In this document: positions 17,672-26,217 of the stretch, one piece after another
Layout of the letters: each line of letters opens with the position of its first letter
Position numbering within the stretch: position 1 is the first letter of the stretch
Assembly (NCBI RefSeq): GCF_013085465.1
Contig: NZ_CP049838.1
Span: 6,510,001 to 6,574,000 of the forward strand
Direction: 5' to 3'
Source of the DNA: Streptomyces asoensis
GTDB taxonomy: Bacteria; Actinomycetota; Actinomycetes; Streptomycetales; Streptomycetaceae
Length of the DNA: 64,000 bases
Position numbers and translations under genes: made by a program
Notes under the pieces: model-generated
What the model saw: only the letters and a program-made list of their open reading frames with translations
The model's database searches: none
What the model was told of the DNA's origin: nothing

Positions 17672-18463
17672 TCACTTGCCGAGGTACCTCGGCTCCTCCT
17701 TGTTGACGAAGGCCCGCACCGCGATCGCGTGGTCCTCGGAGGCCCCGGCCCGCGTCTGTAGCTCGTCCTCCCGGTTCAGCGTCTCGGCCAGCGAGTGGGA
17801 GGAGCCGTAGGCCACCGCCTCCTTGATCGCCGCGTACGCCACCGTCGGCCCCTCGGCCAGCATCCGCGCCAGCTGCTCGGCCGCCGTGCGCAGCGAGGCC
17901 GCCGGTACGACCCGGTTGGCGATGCCCAGCTCGTGCGCCTCCTGGGCCGTGATGCTGCGCGGGAAGAGCAGCAGGTCGGCGGCCCGGCCCGGACCGATCA
18001 CCCGGGGCAGGGTCCACGAGACACCGGAGTCGGCGGTGAGCGCGACCCCCGCGAACGAGGTGTTGAAGGACGCCGTGTCGGCCACGACGCGGTAGTCCGC
18101 GGCCAGCGCGAAACCGAAGCCGGCTCCCGCGGCGACCCCGTTCACGGCGGCGACCACCGGCTTCGGCGCCTCGGTCAGCGCCCGCACGATCGGGTTGTAG
18201 TGCTCGGCGACCGTGCTCATGACCTGCTTCGAGCCTTCGGCCAGCAGCCCGATGTGCTCCTTCAGGTCCTGTCCCACGCAGAACGCCCGCTCGCCGGCGG
18301 CGGTCAGCAGGACGGCCCGCACGGCGTCGTCGGCAGCCGCGGACTGGACCGCGTCCCGGAGGGCGACCTTGGTCGCGATGTTCAGCGCGTTCATCGCCTC
18401 GGGGCGGTTCAGCGTGATCGTCGCGAGCCCGTCGCTCACCTCGTAGAGCACGGTGTCGGCCAT
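17672..18463 (-). CDS. Enoyl-CoA hydratase/isomerase family protein
   Basis: A 263-residue crotonase-fold protein. It has the oxyanion-hole segment AFCVGQDLKEH and the second one AAVNGVAAGAGFGFALAADYR. The catalytic positions corresponding to the two Glu of classic hydratases appear as Ala/Asp-type residues (GVALTADSG), so the reaction may be isomerisation (PaaG-like) rather than hydration. The start is ATG 18463. A dyad at 18498-18521 lies upstream and may bind a TetR-type acyl-CoA-responsive repressor. The exact substrate is unknown. Confidence 0.85.
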   Translation of the reverse strand: MADTVLYEVSDGLATITLNRPEAMNALNIATKVALRDAVQSAAADDAVRAVLLTAAGERAFCVGQDLKEHIGLLAEGSKQVMSTVAEHYNPIVRALTEAPKPVVAAVNGVAAGAGFGFALAADYRVVADTASFNTSFAGVALTADSGVSWTLPRVIGPGRAADLLLFPRSITAQEAHELGIANRVVPAASLRTAAEQLARMLAEGPTVAYAAIKEAVAYGSSHSLAETLNREDELQTRAGASEDHAIAVRAFVNKEEPRYLGK

Positions 18464-18497
18464 GGCGTTTCCCCTCCGTGTCGCGGCTCCGGCGTAC

Positions 18498-18521
18498 TAC
18501 TGGTCAGTACATCCGGTGTAC
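18498..18521. promoter_or_regulatory. Candidate TetR-type operator (two overlapping dyads)
   Basis: TACTGGTCAGTA (18498-18509) is a 12-bp palindrome with a 4-bp arm on each side of GGTC. It overlaps GTACA-TCCGG-TGTAC (18507-18521), which has 5-bp arms. The site lies 35-58 bp upstream of the enoyl-CoA hydratase start on the minus strand. Palindromes of this size are typical for TetR-family regulators of fatty-acid genes. The regulator is not identified. Confidence 0.4.
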
Positions 18522-18697
18522 GAGGACAGCATGGCGGAGATCGTCGTCCATGGACCGGACCCGACATGTGACCTGCGTCAAAGAATTCGGGAGGGTTTCC
18601 GGTGCGCGGAAGTCCATGCGGCGGTGCAGTATCGCAGTCACATCGCCGAATTGAGTGGTTTTGCTCGCGCGCGTTGCCCAAGCGATGCCGACTGATG

Positions 18698-18728
18698 TTG
18701 GTCATCGGGTCCTGAGATGCGGGATAAT
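18698..18728 (+). promoter_or_regulatory. Candidate promoter for the DUF3117 gene
   Basis: The -10-like GATAAT at 18723-18728 is preceded by TTGGTC at 18698-18703 with a 19-base spacer, a little longer than ideal. It lies about 110 bp upstream of the ATG and would give a roughly 105-nt leader. Confidence 0.4.
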
Positions 18729-18841
18729 GGCCTGGAAGCAATGTGTTCGATGCCGGTGTCGTGTGTCCCACGCTGGACCGCGGCTGCCCTCCACGGGCCG
18801 TCGGCTTTGGCGATGAGCTGGTTTCAGGAAGGGGAACGAGC

Positions 18842-19009
18842 ATGGCGGCCATGAAGCCGCGAACGGGTGACGGCCCGCTCGAGGTGACCAAGGAGGGGCG
18901 GGGCATCGTCATGCGCGTTCCGCTCGAAGGCGGCGGTCGACTCGTCGTCGAGCTGACCCCCGATGAGGCCGACGCGCTCGGCGACGCCCTCAAGAAGGTC
19001 GTCGGCTGA
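18842..19009 (+). CDS. DUF3117 small actinobacterial protein
   Basis: A 55-residue protein (MAAMKPRTGDGPLEVTKEGR at its start) that matches DUF3117, a family restricted to actinobacteria. ATG 18842 is preceded by AGGAAGGGG. The sequence alternates short beta-strand-like stretches (IVMRVPLEGGGRLVVEL) with a C-terminal helix (DEADALGDALKKVV). In M. tuberculosis the counterpart (Rv1211 as I recall) is also close to tagA. The function is unknown. Confidence 0.93.
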   Translation: MAAMKPRTGDGPLEVTKEGRGIVMRVPLEGGGRLVVELTPDEADALGDALKKVVG

Positions 19010-19033
19010 CGCGCAAGCGACCCTACTCTTTCG

Positions 19034-19073
19034 ACCGCTCCGGCATCCCTCAGGGTGCCGGAGCGGTTGTTTT
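19034..19073 (+). terminator. Intrinsic terminator after DUF3117
   Basis: A perfect 12-bp stem (19034-19045 with 19056-19067), with an inner CCC/GGG pairing, is followed by TTGTTTTG. It has the stem and T-rich tail of a classic intrinsic terminator. Confidence 0.92.
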
Positions 19074-19175
19074 GTCAGCCTTCCCGCGGTCTGCCGCGGT
19101 CTGCCGCGGCCGCACGGTCCGAAAGGCCCAGAGGCCGTCCACGGCCCTGCCGTGCGCGAGCCGCGTAGCTCGGAC

Positions 19176-19808
19176 TCAGCGCTTGACCGCGCACAGCAGT
19201 CCGTCGCCCACCGGCAGCAGCGAAGGCACCAGTTCCTGGCTCTCGCGCACCGCCCGCAGCAGCTCCCGGATCCTTATGACCTCCGTGGGCTGCGGTCCGG
19301 AGTCGACCGTGCGGCCGTTGGCGAAGACGCCCTCGAAGACGACGAGTCCTCCCGGCCGCAGCAGGCGCAACGATTCAGCGAGGTACTCCATGAGTTCCAG
19401 GCGGTCGCCGTCGCAGAAGACGAGGTCGTAGCCGGCGTCCGCGAGGCGGGGCAGGACGTCGAGCGCGCGGCCGGGGATGAACCGGGCCCGGTTGCTGGCG
19501 AAGCCGCAGGCGCGAAAGGCCTGACGGGCGAACTGCTGGTGCTCCGGCTCGGGGTCGACGGTCGTCAGGACGCCGTCCGGGCGCATTCCGTGCAGCAGGT
19601 GGATCCCGGAGACGCCGGTGCCGGTACCGATCTCCGCGACCGCCTTCGCGTCCACGGTGGCGGCGAGCATCCGCAGCGCGGCGCCCGTGCTGGGCGACAC
19701 CGAGCGCAGCCCTGCCTCACGTGCCCGGTCACGGGCCCAGTGCAGCGCTTCGTCCTCGGCGGCATAGGCGTCGGCGAACGCCCAGCTTGCCTGCCGGTTG
19801 CCGCTAAT
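19176..19808 (-). CDS. O-methyltransferase (class I SAM-dependent), probable ATT start
   Basis: The protein has the SAM-binding motif AEIGTGTGVSGIHLL, the acidic strand-2 end VDPEPEH and the metal/substrate region VFCDGDR seen in cation-dependent O-methyltransferases. No ATG, GTG or TTG lies near the expected N-terminus. The nearest in-frame ones are TTG 19907 and GTG 19919, which would add 33 and 37 poorly conserved residues. ATT at 19808 has AGGAGAGG upstream at ideal spacing and gives 210 residues, matching the related M. tuberculosis Rv1220c (about 215). The gene is divergent from sigE, as in mycobacteria. The function of this conserved neighbour is unknown. Confidence 0.8.
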   Translation of the reverse strand: MSGNRQASWAFADAYAAEDEALHWARDRAREAGLRSVSPSTGAALRMLAATVDAKAVAEIGTGTGVSGIHLLHGMRPDGVLTTVDPEPEHQQFARQAFRACGFASNRARFIPGRALDVLPRLADAGYDLVFCDGDRLELMEYLAESLRLLRPGGLVVFEGVFANGRTVDSGPQPTEVIRIRELLRAVRESQELVPSLLPVGDGLLCAVKR

Positions 19809-19897
19809 GACCCTCTCCTGTCCCCGTGGTTGCCTGGGCGTGACTGTATCCGTTGCCGCCGGGAACCCGCAGATGGGACCGCGCGTTTGAAGGGGTG

Positions 19898-19923
19898 GGA
19901 ACGACAACGGGGGGGACACAGTT
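19898..19923 (+). promoter_or_regulatory. Candidate ECF-type (SigE-like) promoter upstream of sigE
   Basis: GGAAC at 19898-19902 and GTT at 19921-19923 are separated by 18 bases, the layout reported for ECF sigma factors of the SigE/SigH type. It is 116 bp upstream of the chosen sigE ATG and would support autoregulation. The spacer is G-rich and the short motif could occur by chance. Confidence 0.35.
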
Positions 19924-20038
19924 GGATCACGACGAGGGACCGGGTGTCGAGCAAGTGCTGACGCAGCCGTATGAGCCCTATCAGCACAGATCAATTTCTC
20001 GTAAAACCGCTTATCCGGAGCTAACGGGCGAGGTGGCT

Positions 20039-20830
20039 ATGGTAGGGGCTCCACTGGACATCACCACCAGAGCCGACAGGGGAGGTGCGGCCGCGCCCGT
20101 GGATCGGGGAGGAGTGCTGCGGCGCTTTCTCGGTTCGGCAGGCAGGCCGAAATCCGTGAACGACACCGCTGCTGACCACAGCCAGGCCGCAGGCACCGCC
20201 GCCGGCCCCGCCCAGACCGCGACCTTCTCCACCGACGCGGACGGGCAGGCGTGGACTCCGCCCACGTGGGAGGAGATCGTCAGCATGCACAGCGGCCGGG
20301 TCTACCGGCTCGCCTACCGTCTGACCGGTAACCAGCACGACGCCGAGGACCTCACCCAGGAGGTCTTCGTCCGCGTCTTCCGCTCCCTGTCGACGTACAC
20401 CCCGGGCACCTTCGAGGGCTGGCTGCACCGCATCACCACCAACCTCTTCCTGGACATGGTCCGCCGCAAGCAGCGCATCCGCTTCGACGCGCTGGGCGAC
20501 GACGCGGCCGAGCGGCTGCCCAGCAAGGAGCCCACCCCTCAGCAGATCTTCAACGACGCCCACTTCGACGCGGACGTCCAGCAGGCCCTCGACACCCTCG
20601 CGCCGGAGTTCCGTGCCGCGGTCGTCCTCTGCGACATCGAAGGCCTGTCCTACGAGGAGATCGCCGCGACCCTGGGCGTCAAGCTGGGCACGGTCCGCTC
20701 GCGCATCCACCGCGGCCGTTCGCAGCTGCGCAAGGCGCTTGCGCACCGCTCGCCCGAAGCACGTGCCGAGCGCCGCTCCTTCGTGCCCCGCGTTCCCGCT
20801 CTGGGAGGAGGAAGGGGCGCGACCGCGTGA
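20039..20830 (+). CDS. sigE: ECF RNA polymerase sigma factor SigE
   Basis: A 263-residue ECF sigma factor. Region 2 spans about 80-150 ([20 protein letters not shown], then [18 protein letters not shown]) and region 4 about 185-240 ([20 protein letters not shown] as the helix-turn-helix). The first 75 residues are an extension rich in Asp, Ala and Gly. ATG 20039 has GAGG six bases upstream; an in-frame GTG at 20033 is a close alternative. The gene order with anti-sigma factor, htrA and tatB is that of M. tuberculosis Rv1221-Rv1224, so an envelope-stress role is expected. Confidence 0.92.
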   Translation: MVGAPLDITTRADRGGAAAPVDRGGVLRRFLGSAGRPKSVNDTAADHSQAAGTAAGPAQTATFSTDADGQAWTPPTWEEIVSMHSGRVYRLAYRLTGNQHDAEDLTQEVFVRVFRSLSTYTPGTFEGWLHRITTNLFLDMVRRKQRIRFDALGDDAAERLPSKEPTPQQIFNDAHFDADVQQALDTLAPEFRAAVVLCDIEGLSYEEIAATLGVKLGTVRSRIHRGRSQLRKALAHRSPEARAERRSFVPRVPALGGGRGATA

Positions 20831-21792
20831 GTGGATCCCGACACAACGCTGCCGAGAGGCTCCTCGCGGAGCAGCATCTCGGAGACCGGCTCTCCGCCCT
20901 GGTGGACGGCGAACTCGGTCACGACACCCGCGAGCGCGTGCTGGCGCATCTGGCGACCTGCCCGAAGTGCAAGTCGGAGGTCGACGCGCAGCGCCGACTG
21001 AAGAACGTCTTCGCGGAAGTCGCCCCGCCGGCCCCCTCCGAAAGCTTCCTGGCCCGCCTCCAGGGGCTTCCCGGGGGAGGTGACCCGGACGGCGGCGGCA
21101 CGCCGCTGGGCGGGGGCGGGTTCGCCGACGGAGTCTTCGGAGTGAGTGGAACAAGACGGGACGAGCCGTTCGAGTTCGGCTACGTACCCGCCCATGGCCA
21201 CGGCTCCTTCCTGTCACCGGCCTCGGACCGGGGCTTCCGTATCCACCCCGTCGGCCGTGGCGACCGCCATGACGCCGAGCGTTCGCGCGGTATGCGGTTC
21301 GCGTTCGTCGCCGCCGGCGCGGTGTCGCTGGCCGCGATCGCGCTGGGCGGCATGACGACCGTCGCTCCGATCGACACCACCGCGGACGGCCGCGGGGGCT
21401 CGGGCTCCGGGAGCAATGTGACACCGGCCCGCACCCCAGGCACGGGCTCGGCGGCGTCACCGGAGAACCAGCGTCGACGTGCCGCCGGCCCGCTGCTCTC
21501 CCAGGGCGGCCAGCTCGGCGACACCCCGGTCGCCCCGACCGAGGTGTCCGCACCGCTGCTGCCCGGCGTGCCCTCCCCGGCCGCCGGTCCGGTCGAACAG
21601 GCCCTGCACCGGCTCACCTCGCCCATGGTGGCCGGCGCCGCGGTGATGTCCCCGCTGATACGTCCGCTCGGCACCACCCCGCCGATCGCCCTGACCTCCC
21701 TGACCACCGCTCCGGAGGTCACCGGGCCCGGTCTGCTCGCCGCACCCGTCCCCACCACCACCACCTCGCCTTCCTCGCAGAACACCCGCTGA
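20827..21792 (+). CDS. rseA: Zinc-finger (zf-HC2/ZAS) anti-sigma factor, RseA-like
   Basis: A 321-residue protein translated from GTG 20827, overlapping the sigE stop by four bases. The N-terminal ZAS-type motif HLATCPKC (HxxxCxxC) follows [12 protein letters not shown], typical of anti-sigma factors that bind region 2 or 4 of ECF sigmas and respond to redox or stress. One membrane helix lies at about 158-178 ([18 protein letters not shown]), leaving a Pro/Thr-rich domain outside. Position and motif support control of SigE. The extracytoplasmic part is unusually long and low in complexity. Confidence 0.9.
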   Translation: MSGSRHNAAERLLAEQHLGDRLSALVDGELGHDTRERVLAHLATCPKCKSEVDAQRRLKNVFAEVAPPAPSESFLARLQGLPGGGDPDGGGTPLGGGGFADGVFGVSGTRRDEPFEFGYVPAHGHGSFLSPASDRGFRIHPVGRGDRHDAERSRGMRFAFVAAGAVSLAAIALGGMTTVAPIDTTADGRGGSGSGSNVTPARTPGTGSAASPENQRRRAAGPLLSQGGQLGDTPVAPTEVSAPLLPGVPSPAAGPVEQALHRLTSPMVAGAAVMSPLIRPLGTTPPIALTSLTTAPEVTGPGLLAAPVPTTTTSPSSQNTR

Positions 21793-21898
21793 CCCGGGCC
21801 CTGCGCCGCTCCGCCACGAACCTGGTTGAATCCAGGGAGGATCCGGGGAGGACCGCGCCCTGCCAGGCAGCCGGGCGCGAAGGCGGGTGGGGGAGAAC

Positions 21899-24559
21899 AT
21901 GGACGACGGCAAGCCCACGAGGGCGAAATGGTGGAGCCGGCCTCGACCGCAGGCGTCCCCGGGGCGACAGAGCCCCGCGGACCCGGTCGACGCCACGACG
22001 GCGGAGCCGGCCCCCGAGGAGGCCGGCAGCCGCGAGCCGTCGACCAGCACCGAGAACGAAGGCGACTTCGAACTCGCCCGACCCGCCCGGCCGACACCCA
22101 CCACCGACGACGGCGACTATGAACTGAGCCGCCCCACAGGAGAACCCACTCCTCCGATACCCACGCCGGCCACGCCGGTAGCCCCGGCCACCCCGGCAGC
22201 TCCGACACCCCCGGCCCCGTCGCCGAGGCCAGAGGCTCCGACACCCACGGCCCCGTCGACCGCCTCGGTCGTCCCGGACGCTCCGAGTACCCCGGTGGCC
22301 CCGGTGGAGCAGGCCGGGTCGGAGGCTTCGGCCGGTCAAGCCGACGCCGTCGTCTCCGCAGAGGTGGCTCCCGCAGAGCCGCCGCCGGTCGCCGACGAGC
22401 GGCCGATACCCCCGGCCTCGTCGGCCGTCCCGGCGGCCCCAACCGTCCCGGTGGCCCCGGTGGAGCAGGCCGGGTCGGAGGCTTCGACCGGTCAAGCCGA
22501 CGCCGTCGTCTCCGCAGAGGCGGCTCCCGCAGAGCCGCCGCCGGTCGCCGACGAGCGGCCGATACCCCCGGCCTCGTCGGCCGTCCCGGCGGCCCCGGCG
22601 GCCCCAACCGTCCCGGTGGCCCCGGTGGAGCAGGCCGGGTCGGAGGCTTCGGCCGGTCAAGCCGACGCCGTCGTCTCCGCAGAGGTGGCTCCCGCAGAGC
22701 CGCCGCCGGTCGCCGACGAGCGGCCGATACCCCCGGCCTCGTCGGCCGTCCCGGCGGCCCCGGCGGCCCCAACCGTCCCGGTGGCCCCGGTGGAGCAGGC
22801 CGGGTCGGAGGCTTCGGCCGGTCAAGCCGACGCCGTCGTCTCCGCAGAGGTGGCTCCCGCAGAGCCGCCGCCGGTCGCCGACGAGCGGCCCAAGCCCCTG
22901 CACGACCCCGACCCCTACAGCACCCCGCCATACGGCGAACCGGGCCCCTGGGCGCCCGCGCCGCCCGTCCAGCACCCGGCGGCGACCGCCACGCCCGCAC
23001 CGGCCGCACACGGCGCTGTGCCGGCCACACCCTCGCCCGCCACGGGGCCGGCCACGGTGGAGTCCGCGGGCCCCGGAACAGCCGCAGTGCCTGCCGCGCC
23101 CGTCGCGCCCGTGGCGTCTGTCGCGCCCATCGCGCAAGCGGCGCCCGTCGCGCCTGCCGCGTCTGTTGCGCAAGCGGCGCCTGCTGCTCCTGCCGCGCAC
23201 GCTGCTCCTGCCGCGCACGCTGCGCCTGTCGCGCCCGGCGGGCAGGCATCCCCGGTGGACCCCGCGCCTGCGCTCCCCGCCGACCCCTGGCGGCGTTACG
23301 ACCCCTGGTCCGCTGCCCCCGTTGCCGGGGCCACGGCTGCCGAGGGTTCGCGTCGCGGAGCGCTCGGCGGCGGCGCCCTCCAGTACACGGGTGCGGGCGG
23401 GCTTGCGCCGTACCCCGGGGCGGGCATCCTCACCGAGGCCCAGCAGCGCAGGCAGGCGCGGCGGTGGCTGGTCGGCGGAGCCCTGCTCGTCGCGCTGGTC
23501 GCCGGCGGGCTCGGCGGAGCCGTGGGCGTCTATCTGGAGCGCAACGGCGGGCTCAACCCCGTAGAGCTGCCGCAGGCCGCCGCGGAGCCCATCGGGCGGT
23601 CCGCGGACAGCGTGGCCGGGATCGCCGCGCGCGCCCTGCCCGGCGTCGTCACACTGCATGTCAGCGGCAGCGAGGAGTCGGCCACCGGTACCGGCTTCGT
23701 GCTCGACTCGCTCGGCTACATCCTCACCAACAACCACGTCGTCGAGCCCGCCGGAGACGACGGTGGGATAACCGTCGTCTTCAACGGGGGCCAGACCGCC
23801 GAGGCCGAGGTCGTCGGCCGGGACAGCGGCTACGACCTCGCCGTGGTGAGGGTGACCGGAGTGAAGGGGCTGAAGCCCCTCTACCTCGGCAACTCCGACA
23901 ACGTCCGGGTCGGGGATCCGGTCGTCGCCATCGGTGCCCCCTTCGATCTCGAGGGCACCGTCACCTCCGGCATCATCAGCGCCAAGGAACGGCCCATCAC
24001 CGCCGGCGGCGAGAGCGGGGACGGGAGCGACGTGTCGTACGTCGACGCCCTCCAGACCGACGCGCCGATCAACCCGGGGAACTCCGGCGGGCCCCTCCTC
24101 GACGCGCAGGGCCATGTCATCGGCATCAACTCCGCCATCCGTTCCGCCGCAGACGGCACCGACACCGGCAGCGCCCGGGCCGGTTCGATCGGCCTGGGTT
24201 TCGCCATCCCGGTCAACCAGGGCAAGCGCGTCGCCGAGGAGCTGATCAACACCGGCAGGGCGACCCACCCGGTCATCGGCGTCACGCTCGACATGGACTA
24301 CGCGGGTGACGGCGCCCGGGTCGGTACGGCGGACAGTGCCGCGGGCTCCCCGGTCACCGCGGGCGGGCCCGCCGACCGGGCCGGCGTCCGGGCGGGGGAC
24401 GTCATCACGGAGATCGACGGCCGGCGCGTCCACTCCGGCGAGGAGCTGATCGTCAAGACCCGCGCCCACCGTCCCGGCGACCGGCTGGCGCTGACGATCC
24501 AGCGGGACGGCCGAGAACGCACCCTCACGCTGGTCCTCGGCTCGTCCGGCGGCGGCTGA
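21899..24559 (+). CDS. htrA: HtrA/DegP-type membrane serine protease with repeat-rich N-terminus
   Basis: An 886-residue protein with ATG 21899 behind GGGGGAG. Residues about 1-510 are disordered, rich in Ala, Pro, Val and Glu. They include four near-identical 52-55-residue repeats (starting VEQAGSEASAGQADAVVSAE) from about 136 to 330. A membrane helix follows at about 521-545. The protease domain has His613 (NNHVV), Asp646 (YDLAV) and Ser729 (GNSGGP), then a PDZ domain (AGVRAGDVITEIDGRRV). It degrades or refolds damaged envelope proteins. The place after sigE and its anti-sigma gene matches M. tuberculosis htrA. Confidence 0.95.
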   Translation: MDDGKPTRAKWWSRPRPQASPGRQSPADPVDATTAEPAPEEAGSREPSTSTENEGDFELARPARPTPTTDDGDYELSRPTGEPTPPIPTPATPVAPATPAAPTPPAPSPRPEAPTPTAPSTASVVPDAPSTPVAPVEQAGSEASAGQADAVVSAEVAPAEPPPVADERPIPPASSAVPAAPTVPVAPVEQAGSEASTGQADAVVSAEAAPAEPPPVADERPIPPASSAVPAAPAAPTVPVAPVEQAGSEASAGQADAVVSAEVAPAEPPPVADERPIPPASSAVPAAPAAPTVPVAPVEQAGSEASAGQADAVVSAEVAPAEPPPVADERPKPLHDPDPYSTPPYGEPGPWAPAPPVQHPAATATPAPAAHGAVPATPSPATGPATVESAGPGTAAVPAAPVAPVASVAPIAQAAPVAPAASVAQAAPAAPAAHAAPAAHAAPVAPGGQASPVDPAPALPADPWRRYDPWSAAPVAGATAAEGSRRGALGGGALQYTGAGGLAPYPGAGILTEAQQRRQARRWLVGGALLVALVAGGLGGAVGVYLERNGGLNPVELPQAAAEPIGRSADSVAGIAARALPGVVTLHVSGSEESATGTGFVLDSLGYILTNNHVVEPAGDDGGITVVFNGGQTAEAEVVGRDSGYDLAVVRVTGVKGLKPLYLGNSDNVRVGDPVVAIGAPFDLEGTVTSGIISAKERPITAGGESGDGSDVSYVDALQTDAPINPGNSGGPLLDAQGHVIGINSAIRSAADGTDTGSARAGSIGLGFAIPVNQGKRVAEELINTGRATHPVIGVTLDMDYAGDGARVGTADSAAGSPVTAGGPADRAGVRAGDVITEIDGRRVHSGEELIVKTRAHRPGDRLALTIQRDGRERTLTLVLGSSGGG
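22304..22890 (+). repeat. Tandem 156/165-bp coding repeats inside htrA
   Basis: Units start at 22304, 22460, 22625 and 22790 (spacing 156, 165, 165 bp) and are nearly identical at the DNA level; the last is truncated at 22890. The 9-bp difference in the first unit removes one Pro-Ala-Ala triplet. Near-identity at third positions implies recent duplication or gene conversion. Confidence 0.95.
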
Positions 24560-24692
24560 CGCGGCCCGCCCGCCCCGCTCCCGGCCCGTTCCCGACATTG
24601 ACAGAAACGTCACAGGTCGGGCCCCGAAACCCGGTCCCACAAGGCAAACAACGCGGAAAACCGGCCGCGTACACGTACTCGGACGCTCCCGG

Positions 24693-24726
24693 ACGGTACC
24701 GGTCGGACAGGTGCGACAGGTACCGT
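24693..24726. promoter_or_regulatory. 8-bp-arm inverted repeat upstream of tatB
   Basis: ACGGTACC (24693-24700) and GGTACCGT (24719-24726) are perfect inverted arms separated by 18 bases, 85 bp before the tatB start. The arm spacing of about 26 bp between arm starts suggests a protein site rather than a hairpin, but either is possible. The 251-bp htrA-tatB gap has no other feature I can support. Confidence 0.35.
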
Positions 24727-24810
24727 GGACCCGGCCCGGACCACGGAAGACCCGAACTTGACCACTGAGGGCCGAGGGCCGAGGGCCGCGGACATCGCAA
24801 GGAGCTTCAG

Positions 24811-25281
24811 GTGTTCAATGACATAGGACCGCTCGAGCTGGTGACGATCGTCGTCCTGGCCGTGCTCGTCTTCGGTCCGGACAAGCTCCCGAAGGTCATC
24901 CAGGACGTGATGCGTACCGTCCGGAAGATCCGTGAGTTCTCGGAGAGCGCCAAGGCGGACATCCGCAGCGAACTGGGGCCGGAGTTCAAGGACTTCGAGT
25001 TCGAGGACCTCAACCCCAAGACGTTCATCCGCAAGCAGCTGGACAACGACGAGCTGGGGCTGAAGGAGATCCGCAACGGCTTCGACCTGAAGAAGGAGAT
25101 GGCCGAGGTCACGGACGCCGTCCACAGCCGCGACACGGACGCCGCCGCCTCGGGTTCGTCCGCCTCGGCGATTTCGTCGGGTTCGGCGGCGTCTTCGGGG
25201 GACGGTCGTATCGACATGACGAAGAAGCCCGAAGAGCCCGGCAAGGACGACCGTCCGCCCTACGACGCGGACGCCACCTGA
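24811..25281 (+). CDS. tatB: Sec-independent protein translocase subunit TatB
   Basis: A 156-residue TatB. The N-terminal membrane helix (FNDIGPLELVTIVVLAVLVF) leads into the hallmark GPDKLP, then a long amphipathic helix (RTVRKIREFSESAKAD). The C-terminal third is Ser/Ala/Asp rich and presumably disordered. GTG 24811 is the start, with AAGGAG upstream. TatB receives folded twin-arginine substrates with TatC. Its place after sigE-htrA is the actinobacterial order. Confidence 0.95.
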   Translation: MFNDIGPLELVTIVVLAVLVFGPDKLPKVIQDVMRTVRKIREFSESAKADIRSELGPEFKDFEFEDLNPKTFIRKQLDNDELGLKEIRNGFDLKKEMAEVTDAVHSRDTDAAASGSSASAISSGSAASSGDGRIDMTKKPEEPGKDDRPPYDADAT

Positions 25282-25450
25282 GCCACTCGCGCCCCCCGAT
25301 GTGAGGGGGCGCACGCCGCACGCGCCGGGCGGCTTCCCGGCAGCCCGGAGCGGGGTGGCTATGCTGCCTGGTTGTTGTGCGGAGCGGACGAGTACGCCCG
25401 AAGGGGGGCGGGCCGGTCGTTCCGTCGAGAACGAGGAGGCGTCCGGGCAC

Positions 25451-26110
25451 ATGGAGACGACGAGTCGGGCAGTCGAGCAGACGCCGGCCGCGGAGGGCGG
25501 ACAACAGGTCCCCTCCGCCCGGCGGACGGTCGACGGCTACTTGGAGGCGCCCTTCCCCTGGTACGGCCTCGACGAGGCCTTCACGGGGCGGCGCTGGCTG
25601 ATGCAGGTGGGTACGGCGGCTGACGGGGCCGTCGAGCACGGTTCCATCGGACACGGCGACGAACCCTCCGTACGGCACGAGACGGCCGGTGAGGACCGCG
25701 GGAAGTTCGCGGTCGTGGTGACCGTCGCCGCGAACCCCGTACGGCGCAGCCCGGACGGCACGGGCCTGCTGGAGGCCACCTCGGTCTCCTCGGCGGCCTG
25801 GCTCGCGGGGGTGGGCCTGCTGACCTTCACCTGGCCGGGCCAGATGGACCACAGCCTGCGCGACGACTGGCTGGACCAGCAGACCGAGACGGCGTGGGTC
25901 CTCGCCGACGACCTCGAGGGGTCGGACTGGTCGACGCTGTCCCTGCCGGTCGACGGCGTCCCGACGTCCTTCCACTACCGCGAGTCGGAGTTCGGCTGGG
26001 TGCTGGCCGGCTCGACCTCGCAAGGGGTGCACGTGGGGGCGTACGGGAGGGGCATGAGCGCGTACGGCCTCGGCTTCGCCATGATCAAGGACATCGAGAC
26101 GTACGCCTGA
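25451..26110 (+). CDS. Conserved hypothetical protein downstream of tatB
   Basis: A 219-residue protein with no recognised family. It looks globular: strands such as KFAVVVTVAANPVRR and SFHYRESEFGWVLAGST alternate with loops, and the end reads GMSAYGLGFAMIKDIETY. There is no signal peptide, membrane segment or metal motif. ATG 25451 is chosen because it is the first good in-frame start after GAGGAGG, about 170 bp after tatB. A very strong hairpin follows. I recall similar genes after tatB in other Streptomyces, but no function. Confidence 0.7.
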   Translation: METTSRAVEQTPAAEGGQQVPSARRTVDGYLEAPFPWYGLDEAFTGRRWLMQVGTAADGAVEHGSIGHGDEPSVRHETAGEDRGKFAVVVTVAANPVRRSPDGTGLLEATSVSSAAWLAGVGLLTFTWPGQMDHSLRDDWLDQQTETAWVLADDLEGSDWSTLSLPVDGVPTSFHYRESEFGWVLAGSTSQGVHVGAYGRGMSAYGLGFAMIKDIETYA

Positions 26111-26117
26111 TCAGCCG

Positions 26118-26166
26118 TACGAGAGCGGGGGCGCCGTCCGTGTTGGACGGCGCCCCCGCTCTCGTA
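26118..26166. terminator. 22-bp perfect hairpin between convergent genes
   Basis: Arms 26118-26139 and 26145-26166 are fully complementary around a 5-base loop (GTGTT). It lies between the hypothetical gene ending at 26110 and mrp ending at 26218 and should work in both directions. Confidence 0.92.
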
Positions 26167-26217
26167 GGAGGACGATGTACGGGCCCCGCGGTCGCGTCGG
26201 GACGCCGGGACGTCGGG

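Larger units (their letters stand above)
18464..18841. other. Divergent regulatory region between the enoyl-CoA hydratase and DUF3117 genes
   Basis: This 378-bp stretch is noticeably less GC-rich than its surroundings. It contains overlapping palindromes at 18498-18521 next to the hydratase start, and a candidate promoter at 18698-18728 for DUF3117. A 54-codon ORF (18531-18695) is present but its third-position GC is only about 60%, so I treat it as non-coding. A long 5' UTR for DUF3117 is likely. Confidence 0.55.

Noticed and set aside
18531..18695. A 54-codon ORF with ATG after GAGGA, divergent from the enoyl-CoA hydratase
   Set aside because: Third-position GC is about 60%, far below real genes here, the SD is weak, and it sits in a region with operators and a promoter. 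Conservation would be needed to revive it.
22304..22890. CRISPR-like array because of regular repeats
   Set aside because: The units are contiguous, 156-165 bp, in frame and coding; there are no spacers or cas genes.
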